This document shows positions 34,159-43,041 of a DNA stretch of 64,000 nt, piece after piece. The notes under the pieces are model-generated. The model was not told the DNA's origin, searched no databases, and worked only from the letters and a program-made list of their open reading frames with translations. The stretch lies in contig NZ_SLWR01000011.1 in NCBI RefSeq assembly GCF_004345665.1, forward strand, positions 310,001 through 374,000, in the 5' to 3' direction. The stretch's first letter is position 1. Each line of letters opens with the position of its first letter. Source of the stretch: Kribbella antiqua. Lineage in GTDB: Bacteria > Actinomycetota > Actinomycetes > Propionibacteriales > Kribbellaceae. Made by a program: the position numbers and the translations under genes.

Positions 34159-35592
34159 TCAGCTTCCTTCGTTGTTGTTCGGCGCGGCGATCGACCAGCG
34201 AGCACCCTCTGCGGTGTCCTCGACAACGACGCCGAGCGCGTTCAGCCGGTCGCGGATCTCGTCCGCCGCGGCATACTCCTTACGCTTACGGGCGGCCTCC
34301 CGCTGCTCCAACAGCGCTTTGACCAACCCGTCCACCACCTCACTGAGCTCTTCGGTGGCACCGGTCCGGGACGCCCACGGCTCGGCCAGCGGATCGAGCC
34401 CGAGTACGTCGAGCATCCCCCGGACCGCCGCCAGACTCTCCCGCAGGGCGGGCGAATCCCCGTCCGCGACCAGCTTGTTCCCATCCCGCACGGTGTTGTG
34501 CAGTACGGCGATCGCCGCCGGCGTCCCCAGGTCGTCGTTCATCGCGGCGACGAAGTCCGCCGGCAGTTTCGCCGCCGGCGAGACGCCGCCGGTCACCTCG
34601 GTGGCCCGGGTGACGAACCCCTCGACCCGCTGGAAGCTCGTCGCCGCCTCGTCCAGCGCGCCGAACGAGAACTCCACCACGGACCGGTAGTGCGACTGGA
34701 CCAGGTAGTACCGCAGCTCGATCGGCCGCACCCGCTCGACCACGTTGCGGACGACGGCACTGTTGCCCATCGACTTGGACATCTTCTCGCCGGCGGTGGT
34801 GACGAGCGCGTTGTGCATCCAGAATCGGGCGAACTTCTGCCCGACCGCAGTCGACTGGGCCAGCTCGTTCTCGTGGTGCGGGAACCGCAGATCCAGCCCA
34901 CCGCCGTGGATGTCGAACTCCTCGCCGAGGTACTTGCCCGCCATCGCCGAGCACTCCAGATGCCAGCCCGGGCGGCCGCGGCCCCACGGCGCCGGCCAGG
35001 AGGCCGTCCGCGGAGTGCCCTCGGTGTGGCCCTTCCACAGCGCGAAGTCCCGCGGGTCGCGCTTGCCGCGCGGGTCCGCGTCCTCGGCCGCTTCCATGTC
35101 CTCGATCTTCTGGTGCGAGAGCTCGCCGTACGACGGCCAGGACTTCACGTCGAAGTAGACGTCGCCGGAGCCGTCCGGGGCGACGTACGCGTGACCGAGC
35201 TCGATCAGCTGCTCGATCATCTCCAGCATCTCGGGGATGTGGCCGGTGGCGCGGGGCTCGTAGGTGGGCGGGCGGCAGCCGAGGACGTCGTACGACCAGT
35301 GCAGCTCGCGCTCGAACTCGTAGGCGTGCGCCCACCACGGCACGTGCCGCTCGGCGGACTTCGCCAGGATCTTGTCCTCGATGTCGGTCACGTTCGCGAT
35401 CACGGTGACCTCGTAGCCCGAGCGCTCGAACCAGCGCCGCAGGACGTCGAACACGACCTCCTTGTAGATGTGCCCGACATGCGGCGCACCCTGCACCGTC
35501 AGCCCACAGTGGTAGATCCCGACCTTGCCCGGATGGACCGGTACGAAATCCCTCACTGCTGCTGTCGCGGTGTCGTACAAGCGAAGTGTCAC
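34159..35592 (-). CDS. cysS: Cysteine--tRNA ligase
   Basis: A 477-residue class I aminoacyl-tRNA synthetase. The HIGH-type motif is HVGH in GAPHVGHIYK. Zinc ligands include the Cys of YHCGLTVQG and the Cys/His of WHLECSAM and HHENE, and EKMSKSMGN is the KMSKS loop. The C-terminal helical anticodon domain ends near AADEIRDRL. GTG start at 35592. It is co-oriented with rlmB, the usual pairing. Confidence 0.96.
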   Translation of the reverse strand: MTLRLYDTATAAVRDFVPVHPGKVGIYHCGLTVQGAPHVGHIYKEVVFDVLRRWFERSGYEVTVIANVTDIEDKILAKSAERHVPWWAHAYEFERELHWSYDVLGCRPPTYEPRATGHIPEMLEMIEQLIELGHAYVAPDGSGDVYFDVKSWPSYGELSHQKIEDMEAAEDADPRGKRDPRDFALWKGHTEGTPRTASWPAPWGRGRPGWHLECSAMAGKYLGEEFDIHGGGLDLRFPHHENELAQSTAVGQKFARFWMHNALVTTAGEKMSKSMGNSAVVRNVVERVRPIELRYYLVQSHYRSVVEFSFGALDEAATSFQRVEGFVTRATEVTGGVSPAAKLPADFVAAMNDDLGTPAAIAVLHNTVRDGNKLVADGDSPALRESLAAVRGMLDVLGLDPLAEPWASRTGATEELSEVVDGLVKALLEQREAARKRKEYAAADEIRDRLNALGVVVEDTAEGARWSIAAPNNNEGS

Positions 35593-35665
35593 CGATCAAG
35601 GGTAGCGGGAAATGGCACCGCCTCTTGACAAGATATCCACAGCAACGCTCACCCAGGAGGACAGC

Positions 35666-36850
35666 TTGTCGAACCAGACCCCGTACGGCGCCCCGCCGCC
35701 GCAGGCACCACCGTCGTACGGCCCGCCTCCTGGTCCGCCTGCCTACGGTCCGCCTGCCTATGGTCCGCCGCCTGGGCCGCAACAGCAGTACTGGGGTCCC
35801 CAAGGACCGCCACCGCAGGGTCCTGGCTTCGGCTGGGGCTCGAACGGCTTCCCGCCACCGCCGCCGCAGCGGAAGAAGAGCAAGGCGGGCTGGATCGTGC
35901 TGCCGATCGTCGTCGTGGTCGCCGGCGTCGTCGCGCTGTGGATGTGGCGGCAGGTCTCGGACGACCCGGGCGAGGACTACACGCATCCGCAGCCGACGTA
36001 CACCTCCAGCTACAACCCGACCGAGGAGCCGACCTCCAGCAGTACGACGACCCAGGCCACCATCCGGCCGACCCAGCCGACGGCGACGAAGACCGCGACG
36101 GTCGCGCCACCGCCCTCGGACTCCGCCATCGTCACGAAGAACCGGATCTACCGGACCGGTGTGCAATGGACGGCGAACTGCCGGGAGTCGGGCGCTCGCG
36201 CCAGCAGCTTTGCAAACGCTCGCAAGTACTACACGCAGGTGCTGAGCTGCCTGGACCGCGCCTGGCCGCGCCAGGTGAATGCGTCCGGCGCTCGCTTCGC
36301 GGCGCCACGGCTGGTCGCGTTCAGCGGCACCGTGTCGACTCCGTGCAGCGGCAACGCGCCGAGTTCCTTCTACTGCTCGTCGAACCAGACGATCTACATG
36401 GACGCGAGCGACGACATCAAGCTGTACCGGACGTACCTGAGCTACCCCAACCGCACCCAGGCGACGGCCTGGCTGCGGGCGGAGATGACGGACACGGTGG
36501 CGCACGAGTTCGGTCACCACATCCAGTACATGACCGGAATCCTGCGGTCGTCGCACAACCTCGAGTACGAGTACAGCGGTGACAAGTCGCTGGAGTTCAG
36601 CCGCCGGCTGGAGATCCAGGCGACCTGCTTCGGCAACGTGTTCATGGGCTCGAACAAGGGCAGCTACGGGATCTCCGGCCAGTTCAAGAAGCAGCTGGAC
36701 TGGCTGCACTCGCACCAGGGCGACGAGTACATGCCGCAGCGCGACCACGGCAGCCGCCAGGTCATCCCGTACTGGGCGAGGCGCGGCTTCAACAGCCGGA
36801 ACCCCGGCTTGTGCAACACGTACGCCGCCTCCTCGCGACTGGTTCGGTAA
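35666..36850 (+). CDS. Membrane-anchored YpfJ-type zinc metallopeptidase (paralogue 1)
   Basis: A 394-residue protein. A Pro/Gly/Tyr-rich cytoplasmic tail (1-65) is followed by one TM helix (WIVLPIVVVVAGVVALWMW), a Ser/Thr-rich stalk and an extracellular zinc-peptidase-like domain. His280-Glu-Phe-Gly-His is the HExxH site. RRLEIQATC holds the likely third ligand Glu, and the C-terminal HGSRQVIPYWARRGFNSRNPGLCNT matches the YpfJ family tail. TTG 35666 was chosen for the perfect upstream CAGGAGGA; an ATG at 35612 lacks one. First of four paralogues in 12 kb. Proteolytic activity is untested in this family. Confidence 0.78.
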   Translation: MSNQTPYGAPPPQAPPSYGPPPGPPAYGPPAYGPPPGPQQQYWGPQGPPPQGPGFGWGSNGFPPPPPQRKKSKAGWIVLPIVVVVAGVVALWMWRQVSDDPGEDYTHPQPTYTSSYNPTEEPTSSSTTTQATIRPTQPTATKTATVAPPPSDSAIVTKNRIYRTGVQWTANCRESGARASSFANARKYYTQVLSCLDRAWPRQVNASGARFAAPRLVAFSGTVSTPCSGNAPSSFYCSSNQTIYMDASDDIKLYRTYLSYPNRTQATAWLRAEMTDTVAHEFGHHIQYMTGILRSSHNLEYEYSGDKSLEFSRRLEIQATCFGNVFMGSNKGSYGISGQFKKQLDWLHSHQGDEYMPQRDHGSRQVIPYWARRGFNSRNPGLCNTYAASSRLVR

Positions 36851-36955
36851 ATACTCACAGTAATCCGCGATTGAAGGGTTAATACTTTCCAGACCCGGGT
36901 AAAACCTCCGCCGAGCGCTCTGTTCCGCCCCGCATCGCTCTTCTGGAGGTTCACC

Positions 36956-37789
36956 GTGAAGTCCGCCCTCACGGGTGCCGCCGTCTGTCTTGGCCTGCTT
37001 CTGGCCTCGATCACCGGCTCCGCCCAAGCCAGTACGACCTCAGCTCCGCAGCCCACCGCACAGGCCCGCCAGCACGGCATCGACAAGGCCGGCGAGGCCT
37101 ACATGGGCTGGACCCAGAACACGACGACGACCAGCAGCACCGCCGCCGCCCCGACCGATTTCGGCACCGCCGCGGTGGTCGAAGGCATCGACGTGTCCAG
37201 CCACCAAGGCAACGTCGACTGGGCTGCGCAATGGAACGCCGGCAAGCGGTTCGCCTACGTGAAGGCGACCGAAGGCACGTCGTACAAGAACCCGTACTTC
37301 GCCCAGCAGTACAACGGCTCCTACAACGTCGGCATGATCCGCGGCGCGTACCACTTCGCCCTGCCGAACAGCTCCAGCGGCGCCACTCAGGCCAACTACT
37401 TCGCCACCAACGGCGGCGGCTGGTCCGGCGACGGCAAGACCCTGCCGGGTGCGCTCGACATCGAGTACAACCCGTACGGCGCCACCTGCTACGGACTGAG
37501 CCAGTCCGCGATGGTCAGCTGGATCCGCGACTTCCTCAACACCTACAAGTCCCGCACCGGCCGCGACGCGGTCATCTACACGAACTACAACTGGTGGAGC
37601 ACCTGCACCGGCAACAGCACCGCCTTCAACGCCACCAACCCGCTCTGGGTCGCGCGCTACGCCTCGACAGTCGGCACGCTGCCAGGCGGCTGGCCGTTCT
37701 ACACCTTCTGGCAGTGGACCTCGACCCCACTCGACCAGAACCACTTCAACGGCGACATGTCTCGCCTGACCGCTCTGGCCAACGGCTGA
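36956..37789 (+). CDS. Secreted GH25 muramidase (lysozyme)
   Basis: A 277-residue secreted peptidoglycan hydrolase. Sec signal residues 1-25 end in AQA. A Thr-rich linker precedes the GH25 barrel, which has Asp79 in EGIDVSSHQGNVDW, KATEGTSYKNPYF, and Asp168/Glu170 in ALDIEYN as the likely catalytic acids. The end is FWQWTSTP...NHFNGD. GTG 36956 follows TGGAGG. It should cleave between MurNAc and GlcNAc in the cell wall. Followed by a classical terminator. Confidence 0.92.
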   Translation: MKSALTGAAVCLGLLLASITGSAQASTTSAPQPTAQARQHGIDKAGEAYMGWTQNTTTTSSTAAAPTDFGTAAVVEGIDVSSHQGNVDWAAQWNAGKRFAYVKATEGTSYKNPYFAQQYNGSYNVGMIRGAYHFALPNSSSGATQANYFATNGGGWSGDGKTLPGALDIEYNPYGATCYGLSQSAMVSWIRDFLNTYKSRTGRDAVIYTNYNWWSTCTGNSTAFNATNPLWVARYASTVGTLPGGWPFYTFWQWTSTPLDQNHFNGDMSRLTALANG

Positions 37790-37813
37790 GCGTCACGGCG
37801 GCCCTCAATTCGG

Positions 37814-37847
37814 CAAGGCCCTCCCACAACGGCGTGGGAGGGCCTTG
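37814..37847 (+). terminator. Rho-independent terminator after GH25
   Basis: CAAGGCCCTCCCAC (37814-37827) and GTGGGAGGGCCTTG (37834-37847) are perfect arms around AACGGC, followed by TTTC. It ends 39 nt before the acetyltransferase start. Confidence 0.85.
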
Positions 37848-37885
37848 TTTCAAAAGGGGTTGCGACGACCTCTTAGGCTCAGGAT

Positions 37886-38440
37886 GTGCCCTACAAGCTA
37901 CCGATCGAGACCGAGCGCCTGACCCTTCGCAGGTACGTCGAGACCGACTACGACGACCTGCTCAAGCTGCAGTCCAACGACGACGTGACGCGGTTCCTGC
38001 TGTACGACTCGAAGACGCCCGACGAGGTGCGCGAATCGCTCGCTCTCCGGATGGCCGACGTACCGATGGACGCCGACCTGCAGGCGTTGACGCTGGCCGT
38101 GATCCTGCGCGAGACCGGGCAGCACGTCGGCGAGGTGACGTTGTTCGTGGAGAACTCGACGCATCAGGGTGGCGAGATCGGCTTCGTGTTCCATCCGGAG
38201 TTCCACGGGCGCGGGTTCGCCGCGGAGGCGTCGGCGCAGGTACTGCGGATGGGCTTCGAGGAACTCGGCATGCACCGGATCATCGGCCGGCTGGACGCGC
38301 GCAACACCGGGTCCGCCAACCTGCTGAAGCGGCTCGGCATGCGCCAGGAGGCACACTTCGTCCGGAACGAGTTCCTGAAGGGCGAATGGACCGACGAACT
38401 GGTCTTCGCGATGCTCGCCGACGAGTTCGTAAGTATTTGA
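37886..38440 (+). CDS. GNAT N-acetyltransferase (RimJ/RimL type)
   Basis: A 184-residue acetyltransferase opening IETERLTLRRYVETDYDDLLKL, with the acetyl-CoA loop HPEFHGRGFAAEA and the C-terminal MHRIIGRLDARNTGSANLLKRLGMR. This resembles ribosomal-protein-alanine acetyltransferases, but the substrate could be an antibiotic or metabolite. GTG 37886 was chosen because it begins the fold directly. It stands alone between two terminators. Confidence 0.85.
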   Translation: MPYKLPIETERLTLRRYVETDYDDLLKLQSNDDVTRFLLYDSKTPDEVRESLALRMADVPMDADLQALTLAVILRETGQHVGEVTLFVENSTHQGGEIGFVFHPEFHGRGFAAEASAQVLRMGFEELGMHRIIGRLDARNTGSANLLKRLGMRQEAHFVRNEFLKGEWTDELVFAMLADEFVSI

Positions 38441-38509
38441 CAGGACTAAGGCCGACCTAAGGCACGCGTTCACCGCGACATCCGTACTACCCCGGTTTAC
38501 CGTCGTTGC

Positions 38510-39799
38510 ATGATCACCGCCCACAGCCTCACCGCACTGGTCACCGGTGTGGTCGTGCTGACCTCCGGCACCCTGTCCAGCGAGGCCATGAAGGTGCCCC
38601 AGTTGCGCGACATCGCGTACCACACGTGGACGTCGACGACCGACTTCCTCGCCGGTGCCCACTCCGGCACCACCGTCGCCGACGGCGCGCTCACCTTCGG
38701 CACCTCGACCGGGACCACGTCGTACATCGATCCGTTCGGCGACGGTACGGCGAAGAGCTACGACCGGACCAGCTGGACGTCGCCGGTCGTCACCCCCGGC
38801 TTCGGCCTCACCGAACTGATCGCGTCCTGGAACGCGACCACCCCGCCCGGCACCTGGATCGAGCTGGCGATGTCCGGACGGACCGACCTCGGCGCCACGA
38901 CCAAGTGGTACGTGCTCGGCCGCTGGTCGAGTGGCGACGACGCCGCGGCCGGCGACATCCACCGCACCTCGCTCCCGGCGCAGGGCGACACGAACGGATC
39001 CGTTGCCGTCGACACCTTTGTCGCGGGCACCGGCCGCTCACTCGACCGCTGGCAGCTGCGCGTGACGCTGTATCGCCTCACCGGTACGACGCAGTCGCCT
39101 GTGGTGCGCTCGGTCGGGGCGATGGCGTCCCGGCTGCCGGCCGACAAGAAGGTTGCCGCGAGCCCCCTTGGCGGCGCGGGGGGCGTCGTACTGAATGTGC
39201 CGACGTACTCGCAGGAGACCCATATCGGGCACTACCCGCAGTGGGACGGCGGGGGCGAGGCGTGGTGCTCGGCGACGTCGACGGCGATGGTGCTCGACTA
39301 CTACGGCGCCGGGCCGACCGCGGCCGAGACGGCGTGGGTCGATCCCAGCGATCCGGATCCGCAGGTGGATCACTCGGCCCGGTCCGTCTTCGACTATGCG
39401 TACGACGGCGCCGGCAACTGGCCGTTCAACACGGCGTACGCCGGGACGCGTGGGGTCGACGGGTTCATCACCCGGCTGCGGTCGCTGACCGAGGCGGAGC
39501 AGTTCATCAAGGCCGGCATCCCGCTGATCGCGTCGCTGTCGTTCAAGAAGGGCGATCTGCCCGGCGCCGGCTACGGGACCAACGGGCATCTGATGGTGAT
39601 CGTCGGGTTCGACGCCGCCGGGAATGTCGTCGTCAACGACCCGGCGTCACATCTGATCCCGAGCAACGACGAGGTGCGGACGACGTACGACCGGGCCGCC
39701 TTCGAGAACGCCTGGGTCCCGCACTCGGGTGGACTCGTCTACGTCATCCACCCGGCCGGGATGCCGCTGCCGCCGGGCGGTGCGCAGGCCAACTGGTAA
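38510..39799 (+). CDS. C39-like cysteine peptidase domain protein
   Basis: A 429-residue protein. The N-terminus has a weak signal (residues 5-20, no basic residues). An N-terminal beta-rich domain (about 30-210) carries repeated Ser/Thr/Gly strands. The C-terminal papain-like C39 domain has catalytic Cys in GGEAWCSATSTAMVLDYYG, His in GTNGHLMVIVGF and Asp in VVVNDPAS. It is probably secreted and acts on peptides or peptidoglycan cross-links. It ends in a strong terminator. Confidence 0.8.
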   Translation: MITAHSLTALVTGVVVLTSGTLSSEAMKVPQLRDIAYHTWTSTTDFLAGAHSGTTVADGALTFGTSTGTTSYIDPFGDGTAKSYDRTSWTSPVVTPGFGLTELIASWNATTPPGTWIELAMSGRTDLGATTKWYVLGRWSSGDDAAAGDIHRTSLPAQGDTNGSVAVDTFVAGTGRSLDRWQLRVTLYRLTGTTQSPVVRSVGAMASRLPADKKVAASPLGGAGGVVLNVPTYSQETHIGHYPQWDGGGEAWCSATSTAMVLDYYGAGPTAAETAWVDPSDPDPQVDHSARSVFDYAYDGAGNWPFNTAYAGTRGVDGFITRLRSLTEAEQFIKAGIPLIASLSFKKGDLPGAGYGTNGHLMVIVGFDAAGNVVVNDPASHLIPSNDEVRTTYDRAAFENAWVPHSGGLVYVIHPAGMPLPPGGAQANW

Positions 39800-39804
39800 A
39801 CGCG

Positions 39805-39840
39805 AAACCGCCCGCACACCAGGTGTGCGGGCGGTTTTTA
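39805..39840 (+). terminator. Strong terminator after the C39 peptidase gene
   Basis: AAACCGCCCGCACACC and GGTGTGCGGGCGGTTT form the stem, followed by TTA. It lies 5 nt after the stop and directly before the convergent DUF2207 stop at 39846. It also works in reverse (AAACCGCCC...). Confidence 0.85.
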
Positions 39841-39845
39841 TCAGT

Positions 39846-41528
39846 TCAGCGGGCGAAGAGCGCGCCGGTGAGGTTGGTGGTGAGGTTGCGGAGCGAGTCC
39901 GGCAGGTACTGCAGGTGCCAGCCGGACGGACCGCGGTACCACGGGAAGCCTTCGTCCGCCTCGCCAGGCGTGATGTCGGTCCCGACCAGGGCGTCGATCC
40001 AGCGGTCCGAGCCGCCGAGTACGACGGCGTACGGGAGCGCCCGCGAGCAGAGCTCCGCGTGCTGGTCGTTCGGCAGTTCGCTGACGTCCATCTCCAGCAG
40101 CTCGCCCCGGATCGCGGCGACCTGGCCGAGCACGCGCCCGGCGGCCGGAGCCTTCGACGGCATGTAGCGGCCGACGAGGATCAGCCCGACACCGACAGCG
40201 GTGATCGCGAGACCCAGCAGACCCCAGCTGGACAGCAGCGCGAGTGCGACCGTCGCGACGACACCCAGTACGGTCGTGACGATGCCGACGGTCGCCCAGG
40301 TCGAGCGGGTCCGGTCCGGCCGCTCCTTGAACCAGCCGCGCTTGACGACCCCGTCGTACAGGGCGTCCTGGACCTGCTCTAGGTTCGCCCGGACCTGGCG
40401 GCCGAGCTCGGAGACCAGCACCGAGTCGGAGTCGCCGAAGATGGCGCGGATCAGGACGTTCTCGTACCGCTGGAGTTCCTCGGCCGGGGCGTTCGAGACC
40501 CGGCGCAGCTCCCAGTCCGGACGCGCGTACTCGGTCTCGTGCTCCTGCTCGATGATCGTGATGTGCCCGCGGACGGCCAGGTCGATGATGGTCGCGGTGA
40601 CGTCGACCGGGTCGATCCGCTCGTCGATCAGGGTGCCGACCTCGCCGGGCCGCAGGTCCGACGGCGGAGTGAAGGTGATCTTGGTGTCCCCGCCGAGACT
40701 GAACAGCGACGCCGGTACGACGCGGCGCGGGTCGATCTGGTCACGGCCGCGGACCCGGTAGAGCAGCAGCAGCGCGATCGCCCCGAGCAGCAGCACCGCC
40801 AGGGCGCTGAACAGCTGGGCGGCGTCGGTGGAGAAGGCCCGCTTGAAGGTCTTGCGGTACTCGATGATCGAGTTCGCGGCGATCTCGCCCTCGGGGAAGC
40901 CGACCGTCATCCGGACCGTGTTGCCCGGCGGCAGGCCCTGCTGCTGGAACGTCGGCCCGGCGGTCTCGCTGATCTGCGCCAGCGTGCACGGGGTGTTGCT
41001 GTCGATCGCGCCGGCGAAGCAGGAGACGTGCGTCACTTCCGGCGTGCTGTAAACGATGTTCGCCTCTTGGATGGTCAGGCCGATCCCGGTCAGCGGGGCG
41101 AACTGGACCTCGGTGCCGTTCAGCGTCTTGGCGACCGCGCCGCGGACCGTGTAGGTGAAGTTCAGCTCGGTCGTGCCGCTGACGTCGGCGACCGCGATCG
41201 AGGTGACGTCACCGTCGGTGCTCACCTCGGTCTGCTTGTCCTGGCCGCCGGCCTTGACCTGCAGATCCTCGATCTTCTGCACGTGGTCGATGTCGTCAGG
41301 CAGGTGCTCACGCGTGACCACGAACCGGGTGAAGGTGCCGGTCACGTTGCTGAGCTTCCAGGTTTCGGAGACCTTCAGCAGGCCGTCGCGTTCGACCCGG
41401 ATCTCCGAGTCGTAATTGGTCACGACCGGGTCGGCCGAGCCGTGGGAACCGGTCGCTCCGGCTGGGACGCCGGTCAGGACCGAGAGGCCGAGGGCACACA
41501 GGGAGAGCCCGAGCAGACGTAGTCGCAT
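39846..41528 (-). CDS. DUF2207 membrane protein (paralogue A)
   Basis: A 560-residue envelope protein. A signal peptide (1-25, ending GATG) is followed by an extracellular beta-rich DUF2207 domain with paired Cys (VSCFAG...TPCTLAQ). A TM helix (FSALAVLLLGAIALLLLYRV) comes next, then a cytoplasmic region with winged-helix-like repeats (VDVTATIIDLAVRGHITIIEQ). Two more TM helices and a soluble tail with WIDALVG and FPWYRGPSGWHL complete it. It diverges from zinc peptidase paralogue 2. Function of DUF2207 is unknown. ATG 41528 is set by the signal peptide. Confidence 0.85.
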   Translation of the reverse strand: MRLRLLGLSLCALGLSVLTGVPAGATGSHGSADPVVTNYDSEIRVERDGLLKVSETWKLSNVTGTFTRFVVTREHLPDDIDHVQKIEDLQVKAGGQDKQTEVSTDGDVTSIAVADVSGTTELNFTYTVRGAVAKTLNGTEVQFAPLTGIGLTIQEANIVYSTPEVTHVSCFAGAIDSNTPCTLAQISETAGPTFQQQGLPPGNTVRMTVGFPEGEIAANSIIEYRKTFKRAFSTDAAQLFSALAVLLLGAIALLLLYRVRGRDQIDPRRVVPASLFSLGGDTKITFTPPSDLRPGEVGTLIDERIDPVDVTATIIDLAVRGHITIIEQEHETEYARPDWELRRVSNAPAEELQRYENVLIRAIFGDSDSVLVSELGRQVRANLEQVQDALYDGVVKRGWFKERPDRTRSTWATVGIVTTVLGVVATVALALLSSWGLLGLAITAVGVGLILVGRYMPSKAPAAGRVLGQVAAIRGELLEMDVSELPNDQHAELCSRALPYAVVLGGSDRWIDALVGTDITPGEADEGFPWYRGPSGWHLQYLPDSLRNLTTNLTGALFAR

Positions 41529-41653
41529 CGCCCAATCACACCGTATTAAGAGGGTCAGGTTGACATCGGGCACCATATCGCGGCCGGTGCTCACCGCAAC
41601 GACCCTTGCGATGTGAGCCGGGATGAGCCGACCTTTGGGTACCGTCTTGGCTC

Positions 41654-42856
41654 GTGTCAGGCAACCAATGGGGTCCGTACCAGCCAGGGCAGGCGCCGGT
41701 GCCACCTGCGCAGCAGCAGCCGCCGCAGGGCCAGTACGGCGGGCAGCCCTGGCAGCCGGGTGCGGCGCCGTACGCCGGTCCCCCGCCGCAGGGGTACGGC
41801 GCTCCGCCGCCGGGCGGGCCTCAGTTCGGCTGGGGCGCCGGTGGACCGCAGCCGCCGAAGAAGAAGGGCAGCGGCGGCAAGGTGCTCCTGGTGCTCCTCG
41901 GCGTCGTGGTGGTCGGCGTGGTCGGTCTCTTCGGCATCTCGAACGTGCTGAAGCACAACAGTTCGTCGTCGTACACCTCACCGACCTACACCTCGAGCTA
42001 CAGCCCGACGTACTCGCAGACTGTCGAGCCGTCACCGACGAACGGGACGACGACCAAGGCGCCGACGCTGCCGACTGTGACGAAGCCGACAGCGCCCCGT
42101 ACGACGAGCACGCCGAAGGTCAAGCCGGGTCCGACCGACTCCGACCTCGTCACGAAGAACAGGATCTACCGGGCCGGTGCGGTGAGCTCGGTGGGTTGCC
42201 GGGAGTCCAGGTCCCGCCCGTCGAACACGGCGGGCGCGCGGGCCAACTACCGGAACCTGCTCGGCTGCCTGAACCGGACCTGGGCCACACCGGTGGCCAG
42301 GGCGGGCGGGCAGTTCCGGGGGCCGACCGTGCGGATGTTCACCGGCACCATCACCTCGCCGTGCGGGAGCATGAGCGACAGCGGTCCGCCGTTCTACTGC
42401 GGTAGCAACGAGACCATCTACATGAACCTCACCGAGGACATCGGCAACTACAACCGCTACTCGCAGTCGTACCAGAAGGTGTGGGCGCGGATGTGGATGC
42501 TGCACCAGTTCGCCCACGAGTACGGGCACCACGTGCAGAACCTGACCGGCATCCTGGCCGCCAACCACCGGATGCGGTACGAGCGCACGTCGTCGGCGAA
42601 GGAGCTGGAAGACACCCGGCGGCTCGAGCTGCAGGCCTCCTGCTTCTCCGACGTGTTCATCGGCGCGAACCGGCGTACGTACCCGATCACTGGACAGTCA
42701 CTGTTCCAGTGGCGGTGGCTGATCGGAAACGTGACCGACTACAACAACGACCACGGTGACGCCGTCAACCACAAGTTCTGGGCGACCCGCGGCTACAACG
42801 CCCGCAACCCGAGCGCTTGCAACACCTTCACCGCCTCCTCCGGGAGAGTGAAGTAG
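41654..42856 (+). CDS. Membrane-anchored YpfJ-type zinc metallopeptidase (paralogue 2)
   Basis: A 400-residue paralogue of the gene at 35666. A Gln/Pro/Gly-rich cytoplasmic tail (1-72), a basic stop (PKKKGSGGK) and a TM helix (VLLVLLGVVVVGVVGLFGI) precede a Ser/Thr-rich stalk and the metallopeptidase domain. His288-Glu-Tyr-Gly-His is the zinc site, RRLELQASC follows, and the tail ends YNARNPSACNTF. The Asp usual after Ala in the family ELQADC motif is Ser here. GTG start. It diverges from DUF2207-A with 125 nt between, where I see no clear operator. Confidence 0.8.
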   Translation: MSGNQWGPYQPGQAPVPPAQQQPPQGQYGGQPWQPGAAPYAGPPPQGYGAPPPGGPQFGWGAGGPQPPKKKGSGGKVLLVLLGVVVVGVVGLFGISNVLKHNSSSSYTSPTYTSSYSPTYSQTVEPSPTNGTTTKAPTLPTVTKPTAPRTTSTPKVKPGPTDSDLVTKNRIYRAGAVSSVGCRESRSRPSNTAGARANYRNLLGCLNRTWATPVARAGGQFRGPTVRMFTGTITSPCGSMSDSGPPFYCGSNETIYMNLTEDIGNYNRYSQSYQKVWARMWMLHQFAHEYGHHVQNLTGILAANHRMRYERTSSAKELEDTRRLELQASCFSDVFIGANRRTYPITGQSLFQWRWLIGNVTDYNNDHGDAVNHKFWATRGYNARNPSACNTFTASSGRVK

Positions 42857-43041
42857 GCCGCAGGCCCGATCAGGATGCCCCGCCACTCTGTCCGCGACCG
42901 GCCGGAGTGGTTAGCCTGATGCGTCTGCATCACGCAGAGTATGTCCTTGGGGGGACGAGACCCGACCGGCGTGGACTTCGCCACCCCGAAAACGCGCCGG
43001 ACACGTGACGGCTACAGCCAGCAAGGTCGTGAGGAGTTTCG

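Noticed and set aside
34340..37027. Minus-strand 895-codon frame across cysS and the first zinc peptidase
   Set aside because: It mixes the wrong frame of cysS with antisense of a real gene; no recognisable domain.
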